Below, one piece after another: positions 46,201 through 54,130 of a stretch of 64,000 nt of DNA. How positions within the stretch are numbered: position 1 is the first letter of the stretch; the number at the start of each line of letters is the position of its first letter. The translations under genes and the position numbers were made by a program. Below the pieces are notes generated by a model that saw only the letters and a program-made list of their open reading frames with translations, made no database searches and was not told where the DNA came from. Source of the DNA: Lentzea kentuckyensis (GTDB lineage Bacteria > Actinomycetota > Actinomycetes > Mycobacteriales > Pseudonocardiaceae); NCBI RefSeq assembly GCF_002150765.1, contig NZ_MUYM01000015.1, positions 182,777-246,776 on the forward strand, given 5' to 3'.

Positions 46201-46483
46201 GCACCCCGCGCTGCTCGTGAAGATTCCCGAGCTCGCCAGCCCGGAGCGGTACGGTCTGGAAGCGACGCTGCCGTTGTACGCAGCGGAGTCGGCTTCACTT
46301 CAGGACGCGGTGCGGGCACTGCAGAAGCTGCGGAGTGAGATCGAGCAGCGCCACGGCATCCAGAACTGGTTCTCGTCGCGGGACGGATTCCTGATCGTGG
46401 TGCGGAAGATGTTCCGGATCTCCCACGCCGTCGACCGCAGGCGCAGGCGAGGTCGTGAACCGAAGAGGGAGGCTGACCTCTGA
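43232..46483 (+). CDS. NACHT-type STAND NTPase (second of a pair)
   Basis: 1083 residues, start TTG 43232 with AAGGA upstream. It has the same architecture as the preceding gene: helical N-terminus, Walker A GHPGAGKSM (362-370), Walker B VVFLDGLDELLQ (about 430-441), and the conserved block YEFLHATFGEYLVAHY. Identity to the first protein is obvious in the NTPase and winged-helix parts and low in the N- and C-terminal parts, so they are old paralogues that probably recognise different cues or form a hetero-complex. The stop overlaps the kinase start (TGATG). Confidence 0.87.
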   Translation: MRSNQVLTFRGAVRLLGQTEEPILRELDELLGGLISGVMPINEFAAAWAIVRPRSNAARLLRGLVNGAAKRIASAGGVERYELIAAAHTVIVVASSFEAYQKVVGKAVGQILALSRQETEALAAGGPKKGADLLITALTVRECPLPQAHEGLLDQSTLSDCQDELFALTHTFVRNLDAWQRSANKANRPKDFTPRTTAAAARVYHDWFLDLADEVPEFFVWSASAGQGNDRAGAQVTHGELAAALRAERESLGRLEEVLTHLSTAFRSQPERNRTIVADANRAVLAETIVPGGAVDQFPDVVFPTVERIYQSPVFRVAMAGGGAPGDENWWQTKPERESLDLFFASFLASPESVSTPLLLLGHPGAGKSMLTKVLAARLPASAYTAVRVPLRRVDAEAPVYEQIQQALDLVTNRRVKWADLADEGDTTRVVFLDGLDELLQASTHSRTSYLQQVAEFQRQEMYQRRPVAFVVTSRTVVAERVRIAHDTPVVKLEEFTDAQIGGWLRIWRDHNHENIKKRRVGEVALTVALKHRALACQPLLLMMLAIYAADPKAPKLGTKLSNAVFYNRILDSFVRREVEKEDQARGAADEISELVEDQLWRLGIAGFAMFNRDRQDITDHELGLDILALTSSPDVKPTHIRPAKVGQETIGKFFFVYTAEADGHREQDVQRAYEFLHATFGEYLVAHYSVKVLSEVADHSRQARRGGREYDDDLLFALLSHQSLATRRSTLNFVVDLFARFPDSSKQSCAHALVTLFQHYRNRASTPSYDTYQPLPADHVRKLAAYSSNIVLMLTLLNPHEGVDLEALAPSGQADRRWWASTVELWRSGLEQSGWESLCRALDVNESGRVVPRVRPLLSGGLEIGFQQLRLNDRDLARYQWGMAAEGWANVPGTGSVHSDLLAGLIYELHEDNRVSFAAREMFVAAVSGLGGDDGDYLTDPRLASYLCDFLAKRGAELEYKEVRALATLAVRHAAPGQDLSGLAPAVAAHPALLVKIPELASPERYGLEATLPLYAAESASLQDAVRALQKLRSEIEQRHGIQNWFSSRDGFLIVVRKMFRISHAVDRRRRRGREPKREADL

Positions 46484-47823
46484 TGATCACCCGCTTCACC
46501 GACAACGCCGGTGCGGAGTGGAGTTTCGACGAACTTGCCCGGATCGGTGACGGGGGCGCCACGGGGGAGGTGTTCGCCGGCTCCGGTGCGGACGGCACCG
46601 CGGTGGCCGTCAAAAGGGTGCGGTTGCTGCATCGCGCCGAGAAGCACGAGAGGCAGCGCGGCCGGGAGGTGGAGATCGTCGAACGGCTGGTTCAGGCCGC
46701 CCGGTCAGGCGGCGACACCGGCAATCTGGTGCTGCCCATCGGTTACTGCTTCCGGGATGACGACCTGCTGATCGTCATGCCGCTCGCGGAGGAGTCGTTG
46801 GCCAAGGCGTTGACGCGGGGTGCTTTCGGCATCGACGCGGGAGTCGACGCGGTGCGGCAGGTCGCGCTCGGACTGGTGCAGCTCGCGGCGCTGAGCATCG
46901 CACACCGCGATCTCAAGCCCGCCAACGTGCTCAGGTTCGGCACGACGTGGAAGATCACCGACTTCGGGCTGTCCAGGGACCTGGCGGAGGCCACCGGGAC
47001 GTACACGCTCGCCGGCCTGGGAACCGTTCCCTACATGGCGCCTGAGCTGTGGGAGAACCCGTTGTCGTGGAGTGCGAAGACGGACCTGTACGCGTTGGGG
47101 GTGCTGGCTTTCGAGGTCCTCATGGGCAGCCGTCCGTTCAACGGGCCGCTGGAACGCGACTTCAAGCGTCAGCACCTGCACGAAGCCCCGCCCGCACTGA
47201 CCGGCGTCCCGTCCCGGATCGGCAGGCTCGTCGTCCGTCTGCTGCAGAAGGAACCGGTGCACCGCCACCAGGACGCCAGGGCCGTGTGCGAGGTGCTCGA
47301 CAGGTATGTCGAAGGTGTCCGGCGCGAGCAGGACCCGTTGGTGGACGCCGCGTACGCCGCCGAGCGGCGTCTGCTGGAAGAGCAGGCCGCGGGGTCGGCC
47401 ACCGAGGCGGACGTGGCGCGGAAGGCCGACCTGCGCCGCCAGGCTTCGTCGGACCTGGACGACGTGCTCGCGGACGCCTACGACGACCTGCTGGAGGCGC
47501 TTCCCGATCTGCGGATCGACAACGCGGCGCGGGAGGTGGTGATCGGCGGCCTCCGGATCGTGTTCGAGACCCGTGAGCCGTTGCACCTGTCCGACCGCGA
47601 CGACGACCGCAAAGCGGTGCTGCTCGGCGTGGTCCGGCGCGGTTCGGTGCAACGTTCAGCCGCCACCGTGTACGCCAACCTGAGCTACGGGCAGCGCGAA
47701 GACGGCCGGTTGGGCTGGACCTTCACCTGGCCGGACCCGCTCGAGTTCGAACGGCGGCCGCTCGACGCGGCAGCCGTTCTCGACATCGTCAGGTCCGCGG
47801 CGGAGAAGTACGCCGGGATCTAA
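46483..47823 (+). CDS. Ser/Thr protein kinase linked to the NACHT pair
   Basis: 446 residues. A complete kinase domain spans residues 14-270: glycine loop IGDGGATGEV (21-30), Lys44 (VAVKRV), catalytic HRDLKPAN (141-148), DFG 160-162 and APE 186-188. No transmembrane helix, unlike PknB-type kinases. Residues 280-446 are an acidic helical stretch then a small domain (DLRIDNAAREVVIGGLRIVF) I do not recognise. GGGAGG precedes the ATG, which overlaps the NACHT stop, so all three proteins are made together. Kinases occur as effectors in some phage-defence systems; that role here is inference. Confidence 0.88.
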   Translation: MITRFTDNAGAEWSFDELARIGDGGATGEVFAGSGADGTAVAVKRVRLLHRAEKHERQRGREVEIVERLVQAARSGGDTGNLVLPIGYCFRDDDLLIVMPLAEESLAKALTRGAFGIDAGVDAVRQVALGLVQLAALSIAHRDLKPANVLRFGTTWKITDFGLSRDLAEATGTYTLAGLGTVPYMAPELWENPLSWSAKTDLYALGVLAFEVLMGSRPFNGPLERDFKRQHLHEAPPALTGVPSRIGRLVVRLLQKEPVHRHQDARAVCEVLDRYVEGVRREQDPLVDAAYAAERRLLEEQAAGSATEADVARKADLRRQASSDLDDVLADAYDDLLEALPDLRIDNAAREVVIGGLRIVFETREPLHLSDRDDDRKAVLLGVVRRGSVQRSAATVYANLSYGQREDGRLGWTFTWPDPLEFERRPLDAAAVLDIVRSAAEKYAGI

Positions 47824-48641
47824 CGCTCCGACGACGCCGGCTCACCCGGTGACTGAACGCCCTTGGCGAGTTCCGACTTGCGGCGGGTCAGCACCAGCGG
47901 CCCGTCCTCGGTGATCGCGACGGAGTGCTCGGAGTGGGCGGTGCGCGAGCCGTCGGCGGACCGCAGCGTCCAGCCGTCCTCGTCGAAGATGATCTGGTCG
48001 GTCGTGGCCGCGAGCCACGGCTCGATGGCGATCGTCAGGCCGGGCTTGAGCTTCATGCCGTGCCCGCGCCTGCCGTTGTTCGACACGTGCGGCGCCTCGT
48101 GCATGGTGCGCCCGAGCCCGTGCCCGCCGAACTCGAGGTTGGGCGTGTAGCCGTACTCGGTGGCGACCTCGCCGATGGCCGCGGAGATGTCGCCGAGCTT
48201 GTTGCCGACCTGCGCCACCTCGATCGCCGCCGCCAGCGCCACCTCGGTGGCCCGGATCAGGTGCACGTCCTCGTCGCGAGGCGTCCCGACGATGACCGAC
48301 ACCGCCGAGTCGGCCACCCAGCCGTCGATGCTGACGGCGATGTCCATGGTCAGCAGGTCGCTGTCCCGCAACACGTAGCTCTTCGGCAGGCCGTGCAGCA
48401 CCGCGTCGTTGACCGACAGGCAGATGACGTTGCGGAACGGTCCCCGGCCGAACGACGGCGAGTAGTCCCAGTAGCAGGACTCGGCGCCGCGCGTCTCGAG
48501 CATGCGGCGCGCGTGGTGTTCGAGGTCGAGCAGGTTGACGCCGACGGCGGCCACGGAGGAGAGCTCGTCGAGCACCTCCGCGATGAACTGGCCGGTGACG
48601 TGCATGCGCTCGATCTCGGCTGGGGACTTGAGTTCGATCAA
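47820..48641 (-). CDS. map: Type I methionine aminopeptidase
   Basis: 273 residues; removes N-terminal Met from nascent proteins. Metal ligands are Asp100, Asp111 (TMDIAVSIDGWVADSA), His174 (GGHGLGRTMHEAP), Glu207 (IAIEPW) and Glu238 (HSEHSVAI); His83 is the conserved substrate-binding histidine. The start is TTG 48641 with GGAGG 7-8 bp upstream. Actinomycetes usually have more than one map gene; this one is not next to ribosomal or secY genes, so it is probably an accessory copy. The 3' end overlaps the converging kinase by 4 bp. A 42-bp palindrome sits directly before its ribosome site. Confidence 0.92.
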   Translation of the reverse strand: MIELKSPAEIERMHVTGQFIAEVLDELSSVAAVGVNLLDLEHHARRMLETRGAESCYWDYSPSFGRGPFRNVICLSVNDAVLHGLPKSYVLRDSDLLTMDIAVSIDGWVADSAVSVIVGTPRDEDVHLIRATEVALAAAIEVAQVGNKLGDISAAIGEVATEYGYTPNLEFGGHGLGRTMHEAPHVSNNGRRGHGMKLKPGLTIAIEPWLAATTDQIIFDEDGWTLRSADGSRTAHSEHSVAITEDGPLVLTRRKSELAKGVQSPGEPASSER

Positions 48642-48653
48642 CGTGATCCTCCG

Positions 48654-48695
48654 TACGACGGTGTGCCGGTATAACTATACCGGCACACCGTCGTA
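48654..48695 (-). promoter_or_regulatory. Perfect 20-bp-arm palindrome just upstream of map
   Basis: Arms 48654-48673 and 48676-48695 (beginning TACGACGGTGTGCCGG) pair perfectly around 2 nt. The right end lies 19 bp after the membrane-protein stop (48714) and the left end adjoins the GGAGG of map. It may be the terminator of the membrane-protein gene, but its closeness to the ribosome site means it could also control map translation or be a repressor operator. Confidence 0.6.
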
Positions 48696-48713
48696 ACGCA
48701 GACTGGGCATCGT

Positions 48714-50117
48714 TCAGCCGTCCGTGCTGTCCGTGCTGTCCGTGTCGCCGGTCGTAGCCGGAAGGTTCGCCTGGCCCTCGAGATCCTTGGTCTGCAGAAT
48801 CCAGAACAGGGCGAACTCCACGATCAGGCCGGCCTCGACGTAGAAGATCGCGACCGGCCACTTGTAGATGAAGTGGAGCACCGCGGCGGCGAGCAGGGTG
48901 ATCGTCATGGCGACGGCCACCGCCAGGTACTTCTTGTCGTCGCTCCGGCTCAAATGGTTGCTCCAGACGACTCCGATGATGCAGGCGAACAGCCCGAACG
49001 CCGCGATCCCGTGAGCCATGTCCCTGGAGTTCTCGTGGCAGCACGCGAACCAGACGAGTGCGACGGCCTCCGCGCACAGGCCTGTTCTGAGTCGGATCAA
49101 CTCGTGCTTCCAGGCGGCCTGGGCCTCGGTGCCGTCAGCTGAGGGCTTGGCCCGGTATCGCGACCAGAGCGCCAGGAACGTGGCGCCGAACGCCACGACC
49201 AGCAGTGGAAAAACGTTGTACTGCACGACTTCCAGACGGATGTCGTCGGACTTGATGATTCCGGATTTGATGATGCTCGTCGCGCATCTGTCGTCGCCGG
49301 GAGCGGTCGGTACGAAGGCGACGATGAACGCCATGAAGCCGGCGATGTCGAGGAGGATGTTCTCGATGTAGGTCGTGCCCTGGTAGACGATGAGGCAGAT
49401 GCCCACCGCGATCAGCGTGCCCACGAACATCGGCTGCAGGGCTGTGTAGTAATAGGCGCTGATGGATCCACGTATGCACCAGTGCAGCGAGATGGTCCTC
49501 ACCAGCAGCGCTCCGAGGAGCAGGATCACGAGTGCCGCAAGGGCTGCTCGAAGTGAGGTGTAGGTGCGGTCGATGCTGTCCTTGTTCTGGTACTTCTCGT
49601 TGGTGGCCGTTCGTTTCTTCAGGAACCGGTGGGCAGTCAGCAGCACCGGGGCGAGAATCGCGATGGCGAAGAAGGTGAATTTGCCGATGCCCAACCACCA
49701 CGCCGTGCCCAGGACTGTTTCCAGTGACTTGGTGCGGTTGAGCCAGGACAGGATCGTGAGATCTTCGAAGAGATCGCACACAAAGGCGAAGACAGGTGCC
49801 GTCAGCAGGGCGAACCGCAAGCGAGTCCGCTCTCCCGGGCCCTCGACCTTCCAGGTCAGGGCTGTGATGTTCGCGAGCAGCAGCGTAAGTCCGTAGGCAC
49901 TCATGAAGACGAAGTCGCGGTGCTGAAACAACCGATATGCCTGGCGCTGCTCGTCTGTGAAGTGGTCCAGCGTCTCCGTGGCCGCGGCCACGTCGAAGGC
50001 GACCTTCGTCTCGATCACCGACTCCATCACGGAGCCGACCCACAAGCCGGCGCCGAGGGATATCAGAAAAAGAACGCCCACGCTGACGGGCAGTGGCTGA
50101 AATATTTTCGCTTTCAT
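48714..50117 (-). CDS. Multi-pass membrane protein of unknown function
   Basis: About 467 residues from ATG 50117 (MKAKIFQPLP) with AGGAGG 8 bp upstream; a GTG at 50138 would include that ribosome site in the coding region. It has some 10-12 hydrophobic segments, a large loop after the first helix (VAFDVAAATETLDHFTDEQR) and a soluble C-terminal tail ending in Thr-Asp-Ser repeats encoded by a 9-bp DNA repeat (48718-48743). Base composition is clearly lower in G/C than neighbours, suggesting recent acquisition. I do not recognise a family. Confidence 0.75.
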   Translation of the reverse strand: MKAKIFQPLPVSVGVLFLISLGAGLWVGSVMESVIETKVAFDVAAATETLDHFTDEQRQAYRLFQHRDFVFMSAYGLTLLLANITALTWKVEGPGERTRLRFALLTAPVFAFVCDLFEDLTILSWLNRTKSLETVLGTAWWLGIGKFTFFAIAILAPVLLTAHRFLKKRTATNEKYQNKDSIDRTYTSLRAALAALVILLLGALLVRTISLHWCIRGSISAYYYTALQPMFVGTLIAVGICLIVYQGTTYIENILLDIAGFMAFIVAFVPTAPGDDRCATSIIKSGIIKSDDIRLEVVQYNVFPLLVVAFGATFLALWSRYRAKPSADGTEAQAAWKHELIRLRTGLCAEAVALVWFACCHENSRDMAHGIAAFGLFACIIGVVWSNHLSRSDDKKYLAVAVAMTITLLAAAVLHFIYKWPVAIFYVEAGLIVEFALFWILQTKDLEGQANLPATTGDTDSTDSTDG

Positions 50118-50288
50118 GTCTGCGGCCTCCTGTCGCACGGCCGGCGCATGTCCTCTTCGGCTGCGCTTGACCGTGGATTCGCAGGCACTTCGAGCGTCGT
50201 TATGGCCGTGACGAAATCGTTGCGCGACATCACCCGAGTAGGCGACGTGGTTTGCGCTCTCCAGGCGGGATCAGCACAGTGCCTGGTC

Positions 50289-50843
50289 ATGAAGCAGGTG
50301 CTGCAGCACAGGATCGACTCCACGTTCGCCCACTACGACGTCAACGGCAACGGCGTCATCGAGCTCGCGGACATTTACGCGCTGGCCAACCGCCTGCTGC
50401 GGGCGTTCGGCGAGCCGGCGTCCTCGGAGCGGGGCCGGGACCTGGTGGAGGCGTACGACCGGTTCTGGGAGATGCTGGTCGACCACTGCGACGCCGACCG
50501 CGACGGCAAGATCGGGCCGGAGGAGTACCGCGACGCCATGATCGAGGCGTTCGTCGACCACGGGCCGTTCGACGCGGAGTTCCTGGAGGTCGTGCAGTCG
50601 TTGCTGGACATCGCGGACACGAACGGCGACGGGCGGGTCGACGCGGCCGAGTTCGGGGTGCTGCTGCGGGCGCGCGGGCTTGGTGAGGAGGAGTGCGGGC
50701 TGGCGTTCGCGCACCTCGACACCGACGGTGACGGTGCGATCAGCGTGCACGAATACGTTGCGGCCGTGCGGGACTACTACACGAACCCGGCCGAGGACAC
50801 GCCCGGCAGCTGGCTGTACCCGAAGGCGTTGCAGCACAGCTGA
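50289..50843 (+). CDS. Four-EF-hand calcium-binding protein (calerythrin-like)
   Basis: 184 residues from ATG 50289. Four canonical 12-residue EF loops: DVNGNGVIELAD (17-28), DADRDGKIGPEE (68-79), DTNGDGRVDAAE (110-121) and DTDGDGAISVHE (144-155). All have acidic residues at positions 1, 3, 5 and, mostly, 12; the first ends in Asp rather than Glu. Size and arrangement match calerythrin / CabD-type sarcoplasmic calcium-binding proteins of actinomycetes, which buffer or sense calcium in the cytoplasm. Start uncertain: ATG at 50202 is also in frame, and neither has a strong ribosome site. Confidence 0.88.
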   Translation: MKQVLQHRIDSTFAHYDVNGNGVIELADIYALANRLLRAFGEPASSERGRDLVEAYDRFWEMLVDHCDADRDGKIGPEEYRDAMIEAFVDHGPFDAEFLEVVQSLLDIADTNGDGRVDAAEFGVLLRARGLGEEECGLAFAHLDTDGDGAISVHEYVAAVRDYYTNPAEDTPGSWLYPKALQHS

Positions 50844-50865
50844 CGGGCGTGTCGCGCGGCTCGCG

Positions 50866-52407
50866 TCAGCGGACGCAGCGGTAGCTCGAAGCCGCCTTCG
50901 GGTCGCCGTGGGTGTAGCGGGAGACCTGCGGGTACGGGCAGAGGTCGCGCTGGGTGTCCGCCGTCGCCGCCGCGAGCGTGCTGGGCGCCTTGCCCTTCTC
51001 GACCCAGTCGACCAACGCGCCGAGCGGGTTCGTGGGCTGCGGGCCGTTGCCGCCGAGGCAGTGGTCGACGCCGGGAGCCGTGAACAGGCGGTAGAAGTCG
51101 TTGACGTACCCCATCCGCCGCTCGACCTGGTCGCGGTAGCCGAGCGTGCCGCCGGGCGGGATCAGCTGGTCGTTGGTGCCGACGAACGTGATCAGCTTGC
51201 CGCCCGAGCGCCGGAACGCGGACAGGTCGGGGTTCGAGGTGCCGATGACGTCGTCGAACTCGCGCACCGACTGGCGGAACAGGTCCCGGTACTGCTGGTA
51301 GGTGAGCTTCGAGGTGTCGAAACCGGGCTGCTTCAACAGAAAGCTCTGCACCCACTGGGCCGCGACCGGGAAGCCGGGGCCGGGGAAACCGGGCAGCGTG
51401 CCCGCGAGCCAGATCGGGTCGGCGCCCTTCGGCAGGCCTGGCCAGAGGCTGCGGCCGCGTTCGTCGGTGGGGCCGTCCCAGATCTTGCGCATCACGTCGG
51501 CGTCGGCCTTCGTGACGACGACTTCGTTGCCCTCGCACAGGATCTTCGTGCCGATCAGCTGCCGCGGGTCGTAGCCGCAGCGGTCCGGACGGTCGACGAT
51601 GTTGTTGGTGACACCGTCGTTGGCGTCGCAGGCCTCGATCGCGGCCTTGCGGAACGCGTCGAGCACGCAGTTGCCGACGACGTGCCCGTCCTGGTTCTGC
51701 ACGATCTGCGGCCACAGGGTCGCGACGGCGAACTGGGACCACTTCACGGCGGGCGCGTTGGCGAGGATGCCGTCGTAGTCGTCCGGGAACCGTTGCGCCT
51801 CGGCGTAACCCTGCCGGCCGCCGGTCGAGCAGCCGTTCCAGTACGAGTAGCTGACCGAGCGCTGATAGTGCTTGCGCACCAAGGACTTCGCGATGGCGGC
51901 CGACTCGTGCACCGAGCGGGTCGCGAAGTTGGTCAGCAGCGTCTGGTCCAGCTCGCCGCTGCGCACCGCCCAGCTGGTGTCGAGTCCGGACAGCACACCG
52001 GCGTCGGTGGTGACGGCGGTGTATCCGTCCTTGACGGCCTGGACCAGCGGGGCACCGGTGTCACCGGCGGCGTACGCGCTGCCGCCCACGCCCTGCAGCC
52101 GGCCGGACCAGCCGGTCTCGGGGAGCGCGACGACGACCTTGACGTGGTCGTCCGCGTGCGTGAGCGTCACGGTGATCTCGCAGTACGCCGGGACGTCGTG
52201 GATCGGCGGTGGTGCGGAGAGCGGGGTCTGCGGGAACTCGACGGTGCCGCCGGGACGCCGCACGGCGTCCACGGACTCGATCCTGGCGCCGGCCGGGGCG
52301 GAGATCGTTCGGGGAGCACAGGCCGGGGTGCTCGCGGAGGCCGGCGCGAGTGGCGCCAGACCGGTCAGGAGCAGCGTTGTGGCCAACAGCTTTGTCAGTC
52401 GTCTCAC
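50866..52407 (-). CDS. Secreted tannase / feruloyl-esterase family enzyme
   Basis: 513 residues with a signal peptide (MRRLTKLLATTLLLTGLAPL, cleavage near ASA-ST). It matches the tannase and feruloyl esterase family. The catalytic serine is in WNGCSTGGRQG and the catalytic His in GVDHCLGG; the Cys next to each are the hallmark disulfide pair (CS-D-HC) of the family. Catalytic Asp is probably in TFVGTNDQLIPPGG. Likely releases hydroxycinnamic or gallic esters from plant material or degrades aromatic polyester; exact substrate not predictable. Confidence 0.88.
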   Translation of the reverse strand: MRRLTKLLATTLLLTGLAPLAPASASTPACAPRTISAPAGARIESVDAVRRPGGTVEFPQTPLSAPPPIHDVPAYCEITVTLTHADDHVKVVVALPETGWSGRLQGVGGSAYAAGDTGAPLVQAVKDGYTAVTTDAGVLSGLDTSWAVRSGELDQTLLTNFATRSVHESAAIAKSLVRKHYQRSVSYSYWNGCSTGGRQGYAEAQRFPDDYDGILANAPAVKWSQFAVATLWPQIVQNQDGHVVGNCVLDAFRKAAIEACDANDGVTNNIVDRPDRCGYDPRQLIGTKILCEGNEVVVTKADADVMRKIWDGPTDERGRSLWPGLPKGADPIWLAGTLPGFPGPGFPVAAQWVQSFLLKQPGFDTSKLTYQQYRDLFRQSVREFDDVIGTSNPDLSAFRRSGGKLITFVGTNDQLIPPGGTLGYRDQVERRMGYVNDFYRLFTAPGVDHCLGGNGPQPTNPLGALVDWVEKGKAPSTLAAATADTQRDLCPYPQVSRYTHGDPKAASSYRCVR

Positions 52408-52525
52408 GCGGGCGACGCTAGGTTCGCGGGTCTCCTGCTCGCGCCCGTCACGCGACGCTACCGGTGTACGTCATCTCACCGGACCGGGTGACGGCGGCGG
52501 GTGATCGGCTGCGAGACTTCCGCGC

Positions 52526-54094
52526 ATGCGTGAGGTGGGCAACGGGCGCTACCGGCTGGTCCGCGAGCTGGGCAGGGGCGGCATGGGAGCCGTGTGGCTC
52601 GGCAAGGACGGCGTGCTCGGCCGCGACGTGGCGGTCAAGGAACTTCTGCTGCCCGGCAACGTTCCGGCCGGCGAACGGGCCGTGTACCAGGAACGGGTGC
52701 TGCGCGAGGCGCGGATCGCGAGCCAGCTCGCCGACCCGGCGGTGGTCACCGTGTACGACCTCATCTCCGAGGACGACCAGACGTTCATCGTGATGGAGCT
52801 GATCAACGCTCCCACCCTGGAGGAGTGCGTCGACCAGGACGGCCCGCTGCGCGTTCGTGAGGCGGCGGTGCTGGCGTCACAGCTGCTGGGCGCGCTGGAG
52901 GCGGCGCATTCGTCCGGCGTCGTGCACCGGGATGTGAAGCCGGGCAACGTGATGGTGCCGGCGAGGGGGACCGCGAAGCTCACCGACTTCGGCATCGCCC
53001 AGTCGCTGGACGATCCCCGCCTGACCGCGACCGGCACGTTGATCGGCTCGCCCGCGTACATGTCGCCCGAACGGCTCGCGGGCGGCCCCGCCATGCCCGC
53101 CTGGGACCTGTGGGCGTTGGGGGCGACGCTGTTCTACGCCGTGGAGGGGCGTGGGGCGTTCGACCGGCCCACCACCTCGGCGACGATTCTCGCGGTGATG
53201 AGCGAACGGCCGGTGCCGCGCGTGGCCGGGCCGTTGGGTGAGCTGATCACCGGGCTGCTGGAACCCGATCCGGCGCGGCGGCTGGGCGTGGAGCAGGCGC
53301 ACCGGTTGATCGAGCGGGCACTTGCGGGCGGGGAACCGCAACTGACCGGTCCGGTGTTCGACGGACGGCCCACCGTGGCCGTGCCGACGCCGGGGTTCGG
53401 GAGCGCTCCGTCGCAGAGCGGGCCGATCTCGTCCGGGCCGGTCAAGATCGGCCAGTTCGTCAGCGCCCCGCCCGTCCCCGTGCCGCCGCGCCGGAAGCGT
53501 TCGATCGGCCTGTTCCTGTCGGCCACGCTGACCCCGCTGGTCCTGGTCGGCGCACTGGTCCTGTTGTACTTCACCGTGTTCAAGCCGTGGTTCCACGCGA
53601 TCGGCCTGACCGACGTCCCCGACAACACCCCTGTCAGCACCCCCGCGATGCAGCCGGTGCTGACCGCGGGCCCGGACGGCGACCTGAAGCACACCGCGTT
53701 CATGGGCATGCCGAACGCCTGCCTGACCTGGATGCCGGTGAAGGACGCTCCGAAGATCGAGAGCAAGGACCGCGTCGGCTGCTACAAGGAGCACGACGTC
53801 GAGCTGATGGACACCGTCCTCGCCAACGCCGAGCTGGAGAAGGACGTGCCGTATCCCGGCGCCGAGGAGCTGACGAAGATCGGCGGCAAGGGCTGCACGC
53901 GCACGTTCCTGTCGTCCGAGGTGAACGGCCAGGACAAGGAGAAGACGCTGCGGTACTGGGTGGTCATCCCGACGGCGGAGGCGTGGAAGATGAGGACCAC
54001 CGACAGCGGATACCGCACCTCGGACCGGATGATCTACTGCTTCGTGGGCAAGGCGGACGGCTCCAAGCTGGTCGAACCGCTGATGAAGAAGTAG
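52526..54094 (+). CDS. PknB-type transmembrane Ser/Thr protein kinase
   Basis: 522 residues. Kinase domain residues 10-270: GRGGMGAVWLG loop, Lys38 (VAVKEL), HRDVKPGN (134-141), DFG 154-156 and SPE 180-182 (in place of APE). A proline-rich linker, one membrane helix (about 328-350, RRKRSIGLFLS then hydrophobic) and an extracellular domain of 170 residues follow. The extracellular part has three or more cysteines (NACLTW, VGCYKE, KGCTRT) but no PASTA repeats, so the ligand differs from PknB's. Start ATG 52526 (GTG four bases later is out of frame). Divergent from the tannase gene. Confidence 0.88.
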   Translation: MREVGNGRYRLVRELGRGGMGAVWLGKDGVLGRDVAVKELLLPGNVPAGERAVYQERVLREARIASQLADPAVVTVYDLISEDDQTFIVMELINAPTLEECVDQDGPLRVREAAVLASQLLGALEAAHSSGVVHRDVKPGNVMVPARGTAKLTDFGIAQSLDDPRLTATGTLIGSPAYMSPERLAGGPAMPAWDLWALGATLFYAVEGRGAFDRPTTSATILAVMSERPVPRVAGPLGELITGLLEPDPARRLGVEQAHRLIERALAGGEPQLTGPVFDGRPTVAVPTPGFGSAPSQSGPISSGPVKIGQFVSAPPVPVPPRRKRSIGLFLSATLTPLVLVGALVLLYFTVFKPWFHAIGLTDVPDNTPVSTPAMQPVLTAGPDGDLKHTAFMGMPNACLTWMPVKDAPKIESKDRVGCYKEHDVELMDTVLANAELEKDVPYPGAEELTKIGGKGCTRTFLSSEVNGQDKEKTLRYWVVIPTAEAWKMRTTDSGYRTSDRMIYCFVGKADGSKLVEPLMKK

Positions 54095-54130
54095 CTGTCA
54101 CAATTTCGCGCCCGGCCGTGTCTACCAGGT

